Shown here in pieces: positions 43,383-51,754 of a stretch of DNA of 64,000 bases. Where the stretch lies: assembly GCF_023702225.1 (NCBI RefSeq), contig NZ_JAMQCO010000005.1, positions 124,001 through 188,000 on the forward strand, given 5' to 3'. Origin of the DNA: Aureimonas altamirensis. GTDB lineage: Bacteria; Pseudomonadota; Alphaproteobacteria; Rhizobiales; Rhizobiaceae. The notes under the pieces are model-generated. The model searched no databases. It was given only the letters and a program-made list of their open reading frames with translations, and was not told the origin of the DNA. The stretch's first letter is position 1. Every line of letters begins with the position of its first letter. The translations under genes and the position numbers were made by a program.

Positions 43383-44000
43383 GTTGCAAACTCCGAACCG
43401 AGGATGACGAGCACAGGAAGCATACGCGAAACATGTTGCAGTGCAACCAGACATTTGCGCTTTGGATCGAATTTTTCAGGAAGACCATAATTCTGTTGGC
43501 GTTTTCCGTGGCGCGCGGCGGTATCCCACCAGTTGAAGAATGCCAATTCGCGTCTGTTGGAATGGCTAAAAATCAGTCAAGGCGCGTCGTTAAGGGCGAA
43601 GAATTTGACAATTTTTTGTCACCCATCGAAAGTGGGTGTCCAGCGTAAACGCAGTGTAAGTATATTCTGAAAAAATACTTTGCCCCGGAAAAAATCTACA
43701 TGACATTCACGGGTGGATCACGATTGCGAACGGTCGCTTATTAAATCGGTTAGGGTGCGCCGCGAAAAAAATGCTACCAAAAATTGATTATCGGACCGCA
43801 TCCATATTGATCTGTGGCGCGTTTGGCCTTAGAGATGGAGCATATTGAGCTAAAACTTGTGTTTCTTTACTAACCTTAGAAGACCTCTGTTGAGGAAAAC
43901 AGCCGCGCTGCCGGGAGCAGCCAGGGCCTGCAAGGCTCAAGGAAAGCGGCGCAGATGTTGAACTTGCATCGTTCTTCGCCATGATGATGGTCTTATAGTC
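43383..44000. promoter_or_regulatory. AT-rich exoY-exoX divergent intergenic region
   Basis: This 618-bp gap is far more AT-rich than the flanking genes and must hold the exoY and exoX promoters. It contains GTTGCA-G-TGCAAC (43435-43447), a second ATGTTGCA at 43381-43388, the perfect palindrome TGACAATTTTTTGTCA (43606-43621) and an abutting hairpin CACCCA/TGGGTG (43620-43638). AT-rich exo promoters are targets of MucR/Ros-type regulators in rhizobia; binding here is inference. Two short ORFs in it look non-coding. Confidence 0.6.
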
Positions 44001-44258
44001 ATGTCCTTCGTTCTTTTTCTACGTGGCATGTTGCTGGCTCTCACGGCCTTCGCCATCGCAATTTACTGGCTGACGGGCTCGGTTTGGACGACGCTCGTGC
44101 AGACCCTTGTGTGCGCAGTCATCATTCAGGTTGGTTACTTCGTAGGCGTACTGTTTCTTGTGTGGCGGTCGGGCAACGTAGCTGAAGATGGTCGCCGTCA
44201 TGATGCCCAGTCCGATGCCGGCAAGGTCGGGTCCGACGTTTTTCACAATCATTTCTAA
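44001..44258 (+). CDS. exoX: Exopolysaccharide production repressor, ExoX/SyrA family
   Basis: An 85-residue inner-membrane protein. SFVLFLRGMLLALTAFAIAIYWLTGS and LVQTLVCAVIIQVGYFVGVLFLVWRS form two helices in the pattern of rhizobial ExoX/PsiA/SyrA proteins. The C-terminal tail is polar. ExoX lowers exopolysaccharide output after transcription, and its ratio to ExoY sets production. It diverges from exoY and precedes exoU, the place exoX has in Sinorhizobium. Confidence 0.85.
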   Translation: MSFVLFLRGMLLALTAFAIAIYWLTGSVWTTLVQTLVCAVIIQVGYFVGVLFLVWRSGNVAEDGRRHDAQSDAGKVGSDVFHNHF

Positions 44259-44361
44259 GTCGTCATTCCGGCCTTGATCGGCATGGCACTTGAACTCGCC
44301 ACGTTTCCAAGTCAGCCTTTTGGCTGAAGACGATTACGGAAGCTGAAGGCGGGACCCGCTT

Positions 44362-45360
44362 ATGGAAGACAGGTTGAAGGTTGCAGTCATCATCGCTGCG
44401 ATGAACGCATCCGCAACGATCTCCAGGGCCGTCATATCCGCATTGGCCGACCGCAATGTCGGCGAGGTCATCGTCGTCGATGACGCATCTTCCGACGATA
44501 CGGCGGCTGCGGCGCGTGCCGCGGACGACGGGTCCGGGCGTCTGACCGTGCTGGTGCAAGCCGTCAACGCCGGTCCGGCTGCCGCCCGCAACAGGGCGAT
44601 CGACGCCTCGTCGTCGCCGTTGATCGCCATTCTGGACGCCGATGATTTCCTGTTGCCGGGTCGCTTCGACGCGATTCTCGACGAAGACGGCTGGGATTTC
44701 GCCGCCGACGATATCCTTTTCGTGCCGGCGGACCGCGCACTGGACCCTCTGCCTGCGATCGCGGCCAGCCCGCGCCCGGCAAGTACCCTGGACGCAGCCG
44801 GCTTCGTCGACGGCAACATATCCCGGCGCGGCCGCTCGCGCGGGGAGATCGGTTTCCTCAAGCCGGTCATGCGGCGGGGCTTCCTGGACACTCACGGACT
44901 GCGCTACCGCGAGCAACTGCGCCTCGGCGAGGATTACGAGTTCTATGTCCGCGCCTTGCTGGCCGGGGCCCGGTACAAGGTCGTGCATAATTGCGGCTAT
45001 GCCGCCATCGTGCGCACCGATTCGCTGAGCGGCCGCCATCGGACGGAGGACCTTCGGCTTCTGTGGCAGGCCGACCTCGCGCTGCTCCGCCTGCCGATGG
45101 AAGCGGATGTGCGCAATGCCCTGTCGCGGCACGCCGGACATATTCGCAGGCGATACGAGCTGCGACGGTTCCTCGACGACAAGGCCGCGAGCGGTCTCGT
45201 GCGGGCCGGAATTTCCGGTCTCTTCCGGCCCCGGACCCTGCCGGGCATCGCCACCGGTATCGCTGCCGACAAGCTGGACACGCTTCTTCGCCGCCTGGAC
45301 CGCCGCCCCGCCGAGCTGCCGCGTCACAGGCAGCTTTCCGAGGGGTGGCCCGTCGGCTGA
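44362..45360 (+). CDS. exoU: Glycosyltransferase family 2, ExoU-like glucosyltransferase
   Basis: A 332-residue cytoplasmic GT-A enzyme. VAVIIAAMNASATISRAVISAL opens the nucleotide-sugar domain, with EVIVVDDASSDDTAA and NAGPAAARNRAID next. The metal-binding motif is LDADDFLLPGRF, and RLGEDYEFYVRALLAGARY supplies the ED base motif. By position after exoX it matches ExoU, which adds the sixth sugar (beta-1,6 glucose) of the succinoglycan unit. Assignment to ExoU rather than ExoO rests on synteny. It converges on exoW with 6 bp between stops. Confidence 0.78.
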   Translation: MEDRLKVAVIIAAMNASATISRAVISALADRNVGEVIVVDDASSDDTAAAARAADDGSGRLTVLVQAVNAGPAAARNRAIDASSSPLIAILDADDFLLPGRFDAILDEDGWDFAADDILFVPADRALDPLPAIAASPRPASTLDAAGFVDGNISRRGRSRGEIGFLKPVMRRGFLDTHGLRYREQLRLGEDYEFYVRALLAGARYKVVHNCGYAAIVRTDSLSGRHRTEDLRLLWQADLALLRLPMEADVRNALSRHAGHIRRRYELRRFLDDKAASGLVRAGISGLFRPRTLPGIATGIAADKLDTLLRRLDRRPAELPRHRQLSEGWPVG

Positions 45361-45366
45361 GCTCGG

Positions 45367-46329
45367 TCAGGTCTTGCGAAGTTTCGAAAGGCAAAGGCTG
45401 ATTGCGCTTCGTACGATGGCCGGATCGGTCCGGGCCCAGCGCGCCAGCAGCCGGAGTTGCGGCGCCTTCCCGCGCCTCGATCGTGCGACCTGTCCCCACA
45501 GCGCTTCGCGGCGTGCCCGTTCCGAGCGGCCGGCAAGGGCGGCCGAGCCTTCTTCGTCGGGCGTGGCGCGCTGCGACAAGAGCTTCAGCGCGCGCAACGT
45601 GTTGAACTGCTGTGCCAGATAGGACGGCGCCGTGTTCGTTATGCCGTGGAAGATATTCGCGCCCTCGCCCCGCACTGCGCCCGTGTGTCCCGACAGGATC
45701 GTGCGCCGCGCCGCCGACACGCTCTCGTTCATGAAGAGGATATCTTCGGCCGCCAGTCTGAGTTCCGGATCGAACCGGACGGTGCGGAACACCGAGGGCC
45801 CCATGACCATGCAGGACAGGTGCAGGTAGGACCAATCCTCCAGCATGCGGGAGGCAAGCCCGTCCGCAACGAGCATCAGCGGTGCGTTCGACAGGGTGGT
45901 GAAGCCGGACCTGCCCTCCAGGGCGTCGACGGCGGAATGATAACCGAAGTCGTCTCCACCGGTGATCGTTGCAAAGCAGCAATCGGCATCGAACCTGTCC
46001 ATGGCGTCGAGCGAGGCCGCGAGATGCCCGGCGTGCCACACATCGTCCGAATCGAGGAAGGCGACATGCGTCGTGTCGCCAGGCACCCGATCCAGCCCCG
46101 TATTGCGGGCGCCGCCGGGCCCTGCATTGGCCTGTCGCACCAGTGTCACCCGCGCCTGCTCCGATGGCGGTCGGCAGACGATTTCGATCTGCGCCGGAAC
46201 GGGCGAGGCGTCGTCCACGACGATGATGGACGGTGTGACACCGACCTGCCCGAAAACGGAATCGAGCGCCCGGGACAGGATGCCCGACTGCTTCTGGTAG
46301 AACGGTATGACGACGGTTACCGATGACAC
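45367..46329 (-). CDS. exoW: Glycosyltransferase family 2, ExoW
   Basis: A 320-residue GT2 enzyme. VTVVIPFYQKQSGILSRALDSVFGQ, VDDASPVPAQIEI, RQANAGPGGARNTGLDRVPGDT and VAFLDSDDVWHAGHL are close to the ExoW pattern, the enzyme that adds the seventh sugar (beta-1,3 glucose). AEDILFMNESVSAARR carries the acceptor-side ED. The start is GTG at 46329, because AAAGGG lies upstream and the GT-A domain begins at once; a longer frame to 46467 has no ribosome-binding site. No exoV or exoT gene follows it, unlike Sinorhizobium. Confidence 0.82.
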   Translation of the reverse strand: MSSVTVVIPFYQKQSGILSRALDSVFGQVGVTPSIIVVDDASPVPAQIEIVCRPPSEQARVTLVRQANAGPGGARNTGLDRVPGDTTHVAFLDSDDVWHAGHLAASLDAMDRFDADCCFATITGGDDFGYHSAVDALEGRSGFTTLSNAPLMLVADGLASRMLEDWSYLHLSCMVMGPSVFRTVRFDPELRLAAEDILFMNESVSAARRTILSGHTGAVRGEGANIFHGITNTAPSYLAQQFNTLRALKLLSQRATPDEEGSAALAGRSERARREALWGQVARSRRGKAPQLRLLARWARTDPAIVRSAISLCLSKLRKT

Positions 46330-46478
46330 GTCCAACCCTTTCCATGGCGATCTGCGCAGCCTCTTGTTGCGGCGCATCAAACTGTTGCAGGCCTTGTGTC
46401 CGATGACAATGTTGGCGAAATCAAGGGTTGCATCCAGGCGAAAATATAACGATCTTCCGCACCGCACGACGCTTCGCC

Positions 46479-46495
46479 GTGACAGCTCCTGTCAC
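46479..46495. promoter_or_regulatory. Perfect palindrome upstream of exoW and the exoK unit
   Basis: GTGACAG (46479-46485) and CTGTCAC (46489-46495) form a perfect 7-bp inverted repeat with a 3-nt spacer in the 270-bp divergent gap between exoW and the small ORF upstream of exoK. The half-site TGACA/TGTCA is shared with the palindrome at 43606-43621 near exoY. A dimeric regulator is likely but not identified. Confidence 0.5.
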
Positions 46496-46599
46496 AATCT
46501 GCCCGCATTCGCGGGCGAGTGATGTCCGCCGCGCCGCAACATGGCGGGTTATCCTGCCTGCACGAACGGCCGACGGACTGCAAACGATAAGGTGGCGTG

Positions 46600-46776
46600 A
46601 TGAAAACGCACATGAACCACAAGACGCAGTCTTTCGGTACGAACCCGCAGGTCGAGGACAGCTCCCGGTTGCATCTCGACGAGGCAGCAGGCACGCCCGA
46701 GGGAAAGGCCTACCCCGCATATTTCCACGGCATGGGATTTGCCGTCGGAGCGGTTGGCCCGACCGGGGAGGGGTGA
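46600..46776 (+). CDS. Small hypothetical protein upstream of exoK
   Basis: A 58-residue frame starting MKTHMNHKTQSFGTNPQ and ending GAVGPTGEG. AAGGTGG stands about 7 nt before the ATG, and about three-quarters of third codon positions are G or C, as in the neighbouring real genes. It has no signal peptide or membrane helix, and the C-terminal half is Gly/Pro-rich. It ends 29 bp before exoK on the same strand, so it is probably co-transcribed. I do not recognise a family. Confidence 0.5.
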   Translation: MKTHMNHKTQSFGTNPQVEDSSRLHLDEAAGTPEGKAYPAYFHGMGFAVGAVGPTGEG

Positions 46777-46805
46777 GCGTTCCTGCCAGACAAGGAGCCT
46801 GCGCC

Positions 46806-47588
46806 ATGCGCATCCCCGCGCTCGCAGCATTGATCCTCGCCACTCCGACCGTCGCTCTGGCGGCCGGAGCGGACGGCAACGGCACCTCCTTCGTGGAGGA
46901 TTTCGACCGGCTGGACCTGAAGCGCTGGTACGTCTCCGATGGCTGGGCCAACGGCGATCACCAGAACTGTACCTGGTCCAAGCGGCAGGTCGGCATTTCC
47001 GACGGCACGTTGCGCCTTGCCTTCGAACAGCGCCGGGCCGGGGACAGGGATTATGCCTGCGGAGAGATCCAGACCCGCGGCGAATTCAAGTACGGGACCT
47101 ACGAAGTCCGGATGAAGCCGGTTGCCGGCTCCGGCCTCAACTCGTCTCTGTTCACCTATATCGGCCCGACCCACGGCAAGCCCCACGACGAGATCGACTT
47201 CGAGTTCCTTGGCAAGGATCCGTCGCAGGTCCAGCTGAACCAGTATGTCGACGGCGTCGGCAACAACGAGAAACTGGTGGATGTCGCCGGCGGCGCGGAC
47301 ACCGCCTTCAACGACTATGCCTTTGTCTGGGAGCCCGACCGTATCCGCTGGTTCGTCAACGGAGAACTGGTCCATAAGGCCGACGACCCCGCCAAGCTGC
47401 CGCAGAATGCCCAGAAAATCTATCTGGCACTCTGGGGGAGCGACACCCTGACGGGCTGGATGGGCCCATTCGAGGACGAGGGCCGCAAGGTGATGGAAGT
47501 CGACAGGGTATCCTTCACCGCGCAAGGTGAGGCTTGCCAGTATCCGGATTCCATCGTTTGCCGGATCGACGAGGCCGACGCGCAATAG
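46806..47588 (+). CDS. exoK: Endo-beta-1,3-1,4-glycanase ExoK (glycoside hydrolase family 16)
   Basis: A 260-residue secreted enzyme that cleaves nascent succinoglycan. A signal peptide covers about residues 1-20 (ALAALILATPTVALAAG). The GH16 domain includes GEIQTRGEFKYGTYEVRMKP and the catalytic motif DEIDFEFLG near residue 126-134, where the first Glu is the nucleophile and the last the acid/base. WEPDRIRWFVNGELVH is also conserved. Cys residues near the ends (QNCTW, ACQYPDSIVC) may form disulfides. It lies between a small ORF and exoL. Confidence 0.93.
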   Translation: MRIPALAALILATPTVALAAGADGNGTSFVEDFDRLDLKRWYVSDGWANGDHQNCTWSKRQVGISDGTLRLAFEQRRAGDRDYACGEIQTRGEFKYGTYEVRMKPVAGSGLNSSLFTYIGPTHGKPHDEIDFEFLGKDPSQVQLNQYVDGVGNNEKLVDVAGGADTAFNDYAFVWEPDRIRWFVNGELVHKADDPAKLPQNAQKIYLALWGSDTLTGWMGPFEDEGRKVMEVDRVSFTAQGEACQYPDSIVCRIDEADAQ

Positions 47589-47684
47589 GCTTTCTGCGAA
47601 AATGCTGTGGTGCAGCAATTTTATTGCAAAGCCTCAACTTTAGACTTAGCCTCCAATCTGCAGGTTGCACGGGGTCCGCACGGC

Positions 47685-48863
47685 ATGCCTACGATCCTTT
47701 ATCTCGTCCACGATCTCTCCGACCCGGCCGTCGCACGCCGTGTCGCCATGCTCGAGGCAGGCGGTGCGCGCGTCGACACGGCGGGCTTCTGCCGTGGCGA
47801 GGTGCCGGCGCGCCTTGGCGCGGACCGGCCGATCATGCTCGGGGCGACGGCCGATGGCGACTTCCGGCAAAGGCTGGCCATGGTGGCCACCGCCGCGTTG
47901 CGCCTGCGACGGTCTCTCGGGCATCTTTCGCGCCCGGACGTGATCGTTGCCCGCACGCTGGAGATGCTTGCCCTCGCGCGTCGCGCGACAAGGTTTCACC
48001 GGCCGCGGCCCACGCTCGTCTACGAGAGCCTCGATATCCATCGCCTGCTTCTCGGCGACGGGCTGAAGGGGCGGGCGATGCGCGCCGCCGAGCGAGCCCT
48101 CGCCAGTGACGCGGCGCTGCTGATGACGAGTTCGCCCGCTTTCGTGCGGGAGTATTTCGAGCCGCGACAGGGCCTGACCCTGCCGACGCTGCTTCTCGAG
48201 AACAAGGTGCTGGACCTCGGCGCCGGGCACGTGCCGGCCGATGCCGTGCCGCATGCCCCCCCTGCCGGCAAGCCGTGGACGATAGGCTGGTTCGGCGCCC
48301 TGCGCTGCCGCAAGTCGCTGGACATCCTGTCTCGCCTGACGCGGATGGCCGAAGGCCGCATCGAGGTCGTGCTGCGCGGCCGGCCGGCCCTGCGCGAGTT
48401 CGACGATTTCCATGGCCGCATCGCCGAAGAACCCTTCATCCGCTTCGAAGGGCCGTATCGCAACCCGGACGACCTGTCCGCAATCTACGGCGAGGTTCAC
48501 TTCGCCTGGGCGATCGATTATTTAGAAGCCGGTTTGAATTCCGATTGGCTGCTGCCCAACCGACTGTACGAGAGCTGCCTGCATGGCGTGGTGCCGATAG
48601 CGCTGTCGGCCACGGAAACCGGGCGTACGCTGGCACGGCGCGACATCGGCATCCGCCTCGACGCGGCGACGCCGGAGGCCTTGCTGGCGGCCTTGCCGCT
48701 GGACGATGAAGGCTATGCGGCGGAGCGTGCCCGGGTGACCGCCCGTCCGCGCTCCTTCTGGGTCTGCGGCCCGCGCGAATGCGCGGCCCTGGTGGAGCGG
48801 CTCGTCGCCCTGCCCGGAGAGGTGCGGCCCAAAGGCCGCGCGATGATGGAGGCTGCAGGCTGA
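47685..48863 (+). CDS. exoL: Glycosyltransferase ExoL
   Basis: A 392-residue GT-B-like enzyme. TILYLVHDLSDPAVARRVAMLEAGGA is the typical ExoL start, followed by an ARTLEMLALARRA segment and YESLDIHRLLLGDGLKGRAMRAAERAL. IGWFGALRCRKSLDILSRL opens the C-terminal nucleotide-sugar domain. ExoL adds the third sugar (beta-1,4 glucose). An ATG at 47685 matches the family start; the open frame extends upstream past a palindromic AT-rich stretch (GCAAT-TTT-ATTGC, 47615-47627). Its stop overlaps exoA (TGATG). Confidence 0.85.
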   Translation: MPTILYLVHDLSDPAVARRVAMLEAGGARVDTAGFCRGEVPARLGADRPIMLGATADGDFRQRLAMVATAALRLRRSLGHLSRPDVIVARTLEMLALARRATRFHRPRPTLVYESLDIHRLLLGDGLKGRAMRAAERALASDAALLMTSSPAFVREYFEPRQGLTLPTLLLENKVLDLGAGHVPADAVPHAPPAGKPWTIGWFGALRCRKSLDILSRLTRMAEGRIEVVLRGRPALREFDDFHGRIAEEPFIRFEGPYRNPDDLSAIYGEVHFAWAIDYLEAGLNSDWLLPNRLYESCLHGVVPIALSATETGRTLARRDIGIRLDAATPEALLAALPLDDEGYAAERARVTARPRSFWVCGPRECAALVERLVALPGEVRPKGRAMMEAAG

Positions 48864-49837
48864 TGCGTTGCCTGATCGTCGTGCCCTGTCTCAACGAAGC
48901 GGCTCATATCGGCCCGCTGCTCGATCGCCTGGATGCCGCAGCGGCCCGCCTCGATGCGCGGATCGTCGTTGCCGACGGCGGCAGCACGGACGGCACGCTC
49001 GACTGTCTTCGACAGCGCGCAGGGGGGCGGATCGGTTTCTTCCACAATGCCCGCCGCATCCAGAGCGCCGGGATCAACGAAGCGGTCGCACGCCATGGCG
49101 ACGGTTTCGACTGGCTGATGCGGATCGATGCCCATGGCGACTATCCGGACGACTTCGTCGACTGCGTGCTGGCCGACGCCGAGGCGACCGGGGCGGATTC
49201 CGTCGTCGTCGCCATGGTGACGCAAGGCAAGGGCGCGCGCCAGCGCGCGGCCGCCCTGGCGCAGAACTCGCGCCTCGGCAATGGCGGGTCGGCGCACCGG
49301 GCCGGCGGCGGCGGCGCCTTCGTGGACCATGGGCATCATGCCGCCATGCGCATATCCGCCTTCCGGGCCGTCGGCGGTTATGACGAGAGCTTCAGCCACA
49401 ACGAGGATGCCGAACTGGATCATCGCCTGAGTGCGGCCGGCTATCGCATCTGGATGACGGGCCGGACGCGGATGACCTATTATCCGCGCGCCAGCTTTCG
49501 CGCCCTCGCACGGCAGTATTTCGGCTATGGCAAGGGCCGCGCGATGAACCTCATGAAGCACCGCGGCCGACCGCGCCTGCGCCAGCTCGTCCCGGTCCTC
49601 GTCGCGCCGGTGCTGGCGATGGCCCTTCTGGCGCCCGCGGCATGGGTGTTCGCGGTGCCGGCGCTCGGCTATCTGCTGCTCTGCCTCGCCTACGGCGCGG
49701 CACTGGGTTTCCGGCAGGGCCGCCCGGGCGAGGGCATGCTGGCCGGCCTGTCGGCAGTCGTCATGCACACGGCGTGGTCCGCCGGGTTCTGGGCGGCGCT
49801 GCTGCGGCCCGCGCGCCGCCGCGAGGTGCCGGCATGA
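48863..49837 (+). CDS. exoA: Glycosyltransferase family 2, ExoA
   Basis: A 324-residue GT2 enzyme with C-terminal membrane helices. CLIVVPCLNEAAHIGPLLDRL, VVADGGSTDGTLDCL and MRIDAHGDYPDDFVD (metal-binding Asp) define the GT domain, and NEDAELDHRLSAAGYRIW the second conserved acidic motif. ALARQYFGYGKGRAMNLMKHRGRPRLRQLVP leads into three helices, a known ExoA feature. ExoA adds the second sugar (beta-1,3 glucose) to lipid-linked galactose. It overlaps exoL by 1 nt and exoM by 4 nt. Confidence 0.92.
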   Translation: MRCLIVVPCLNEAAHIGPLLDRLDAAAARLDARIVVADGGSTDGTLDCLRQRAGGRIGFFHNARRIQSAGINEAVARHGDGFDWLMRIDAHGDYPDDFVDCVLADAEATGADSVVVAMVTQGKGARQRAAALAQNSRLGNGGSAHRAGGGGAFVDHGHHAAMRISAFRAVGGYDESFSHNEDAELDHRLSAAGYRIWMTGRTRMTYYPRASFRALARQYFGYGKGRAMNLMKHRGRPRLRQLVPVLVAPVLAMALLAPAAWVFAVPALGYLLLCLAYGAALGFRQGRPGEGMLAGLSAVVMHTAWSAGFWAALLRPARRREVPA

Positions 49838-50790
49838 ACGGGAAGCGCTCTGGGGACCGTCTTCTCGTCGATATCGGCCTGTGCACCTTCCGCCGGCCTG
49901 AACTGGCCGAGGCGCTGGCATCGATAGACGGGCTTGCCGTGCCCGACGGCGTCGAGCTGCATGTCATCGTGGCGGACAACGACACGGAGCCCACCGCCCG
50001 GCCGCGCGTCGACGCCTTTGCGCGTTCGTCGCGCCATCGCGTGAGCTACGTCCATGCGCCGGCCGGCAACATCTCAATCGCGCGCAATGCCTGCCTTGAT
50101 ACGGCGGCGGGACGCTACATCGCCTTCATCGACGATGACGAAACCGCCCATCCGAGCTGGATCGCGGCGCTTCTGAACGTCGCGCGCCTGCAGCGCGCGG
50201 CGGCGGTGCTGGGCCCGGTCGAGGCGGTGTATGGCGAGGATGCGCCGCGCTGGATGCGCGAAGCGGATCTCCATTCGACCCTGCCCGTCCATGTCGATGG
50301 ACGGATCCTGACCGGCTACACCTGCAACGTCCTTCTGGACCGCGAGGCCGCCAGCGTGGCGGGACGCCGCTTCGATCTTTCCCTCGGCCGGACGGGCGGC
50401 GAGGATACGGCCTTCTTCACCGGACTGACCCGGGACGGCGGGCGCATCGCCTATGCGCCGGAAGCCCTCGTCTCGGAAGGAGTGCCGAAGGCCCGCGCAA
50501 CCTTCGGCTGGCTCGCGCGCCGACGGTTCCGCATGGGGCAGACCCATGCGCGTATCGTCATCGGGCCGGGATCGCCGGCCCGCCAGGCGGCCCAGATGGC
50601 GCGCGCCGCCGCCAAGGCGGGGTGGTGCTGGGCAATGGCCGCCGCGACGTTTCCGGCTGCGGCCTCCAGCCGCCGGCATGCCCTGCGCGGTACGTTGCAT
50701 GCGGGCGCGGTGGTTGGCCTTCTCGGCGTGCGCGAAAGCGAGCATTACGGCACGGCGCAGCCTGCGGGGGAGACGCCCGATGCAGCCTGA
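49834..50790 (+). CDS. exoM: Glycosyltransferase family 2, ExoM
   Basis: A 318-residue GT2 enzyme that adds the fourth sugar (beta-1,4 glucose). Signatures are VDIGLCTFRRPELAEALASI, VIVADNDTEPTA, PAGNISIARNACLDTAAGRYIAFIDDDE (metal-binding Asp cluster) and GRTGGEDTAFFTGLTRDGGRIAYAPEALV. The ATG overlaps the exoA stop by 4 nt; the stop overlaps the exoO start by 11 nt. Confidence 0.9.
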   Translation: MNGKRSGDRLLVDIGLCTFRRPELAEALASIDGLAVPDGVELHVIVADNDTEPTARPRVDAFARSSRHRVSYVHAPAGNISIARNACLDTAAGRYIAFIDDDETAHPSWIAALLNVARLQRAAAVLGPVEAVYGEDAPRWMREADLHSTLPVHVDGRILTGYTCNVLLDREAASVAGRRFDLSLGRTGGEDTAFFTGLTRDGGRIAYAPEALVSEGVPKARATFGWLARRRFRMGQTHARIVIGPGSPARQAAQMARAAAKAGWCWAMAAATFPAAASSRRHALRGTLHAGAVVGLLGVRESEHYGTAQPAGETPDAA

Positions 50791-51712
50791 CGTCACCTTC
50801 GTCATCGCGGCGTGGAAGGCTGCCGACACGCTGCCCGCGGCCCTGCATTCGGCCTTGGCGCAAGCGGGCGTCGAGGTGGAATGCGTGGTCGCGGACGATT
50901 GCTCCGGCGACGGTACGGCCGATGCCGCGCGCGCACTGCGCGACGCGCGGATCAAGATCGTTTCGCTCGACCGGAACGGCGGGCCGGGCGCGGCGCGCAA
51001 CGCCGCGATGCGGCTGGCGACCGGGCGCTGGCTGGCGGTGCTGGATTGCGACGACAGTGTCCGGCCGGACAGGCTTGCCCGCATGATCGCCCGAGGCGAG
51101 CGGATGGACGCCGAGATCGTGGTCGACAACATCGAGATCGCGGAGAACGGGCGCTCGCACCCGATGTTTCCCGAAGCGCTCCTGCGTCGCACGCCGGACA
51201 TTTCGCTGGAAGCCTTCATCCTGTCCAACCGCATGTTCCGCAGCCGCTTCAATTTCGGCTACATGAAGCCGATCCTGCGACGCGACTTCGTGCTGGAGCA
51301 TGGTATCCGCTATCCGGACGGCTTGCGGATCGGCGAGGATTTCATCTTCCTGGCCAGCGCCATGGCCCATGGCGGACGGTGCGTCGTGGAGCCCGAGGCC
51401 GGCTATGTCTATGCCGTGCGCCAGGGCTCGATCTCGCGCGTCCTGCATGCCCATCACGTCGAGGCGCTGATCGCCGCCGACGCGGCCTTCCTGGCGGCGC
51501 ATCGCCTGTCCGGCCCCGAGAGCGCCGCAATGGCGGCGCATCGCAAGAGCCTGGACGATGCGGCTGCCTTCCTGGAGGTCGTGCGGCACATCAAGGACAG
51601 ATCCATCGTCGGAGCCCTCAGGCAGGGCCTGGCGAACCCCATGGCGCTGGCTCACCTGCGCATGCCCATCGCCGCGCGCCTGCAACGGCTGGCGCGTCCG
51701 GCAACCGGCTGA
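50780..51712 (+). CDS. exoO: Glycosyltransferase family 2, ExoO
   Basis: A 310-residue GT2 enzyme that adds the fifth sugar (first beta-1,6 glucose). VTFVIAAWKAADTLPAALHSALAQ, VVADDCSGDGTADAA, NGGPGAARNAAMRLATGRWLAVLDCDDSV and RIGEDFIFLASAMAHGGRC are the conserved steps of the GT-A fold. It overlaps exoM by 11 nt and is followed after 42 bp by exoP. The exoN gene that lies between exoO and exoP in Sinorhizobium is absent. Confidence 0.88.
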   Translation: MQPDVTFVIAAWKAADTLPAALHSALAQAGVEVECVVADDCSGDGTADAARALRDARIKIVSLDRNGGPGAARNAAMRLATGRWLAVLDCDDSVRPDRLARMIARGERMDAEIVVDNIEIAENGRSHPMFPEALLRRTPDISLEAFILSNRMFRSRFNFGYMKPILRRDFVLEHGIRYPDGLRIGEDFIFLASAMAHGGRCVVEPEAGYVYAVRQGSISRVLHAHHVEALIAADAAFLAAHRLSGPESAAMAAHRKSLDDAAAFLEVVRHIKDRSIVGALRQGLANPMALAHLRMPIAARLQRLARPATG

Positions 51713-51754
51713 GGCGCGGATGAAACAGAACAAGAAAAAGGCGCTGGCGGAATC

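Noticed and set aside
43346-43648. 100-codon plus-strand frame over the exoY start region
   Set aside because: It runs antisense into exoY and through AT-rich regulatory DNA, with no domain and no good ribosome-binding site.
43788-43982. 64-codon minus-strand frame just upstream of exoX
   Set aside because: It lies in the AT-rich promoter region, lacks a recognisable domain and would occupy the likely exoX promoter.
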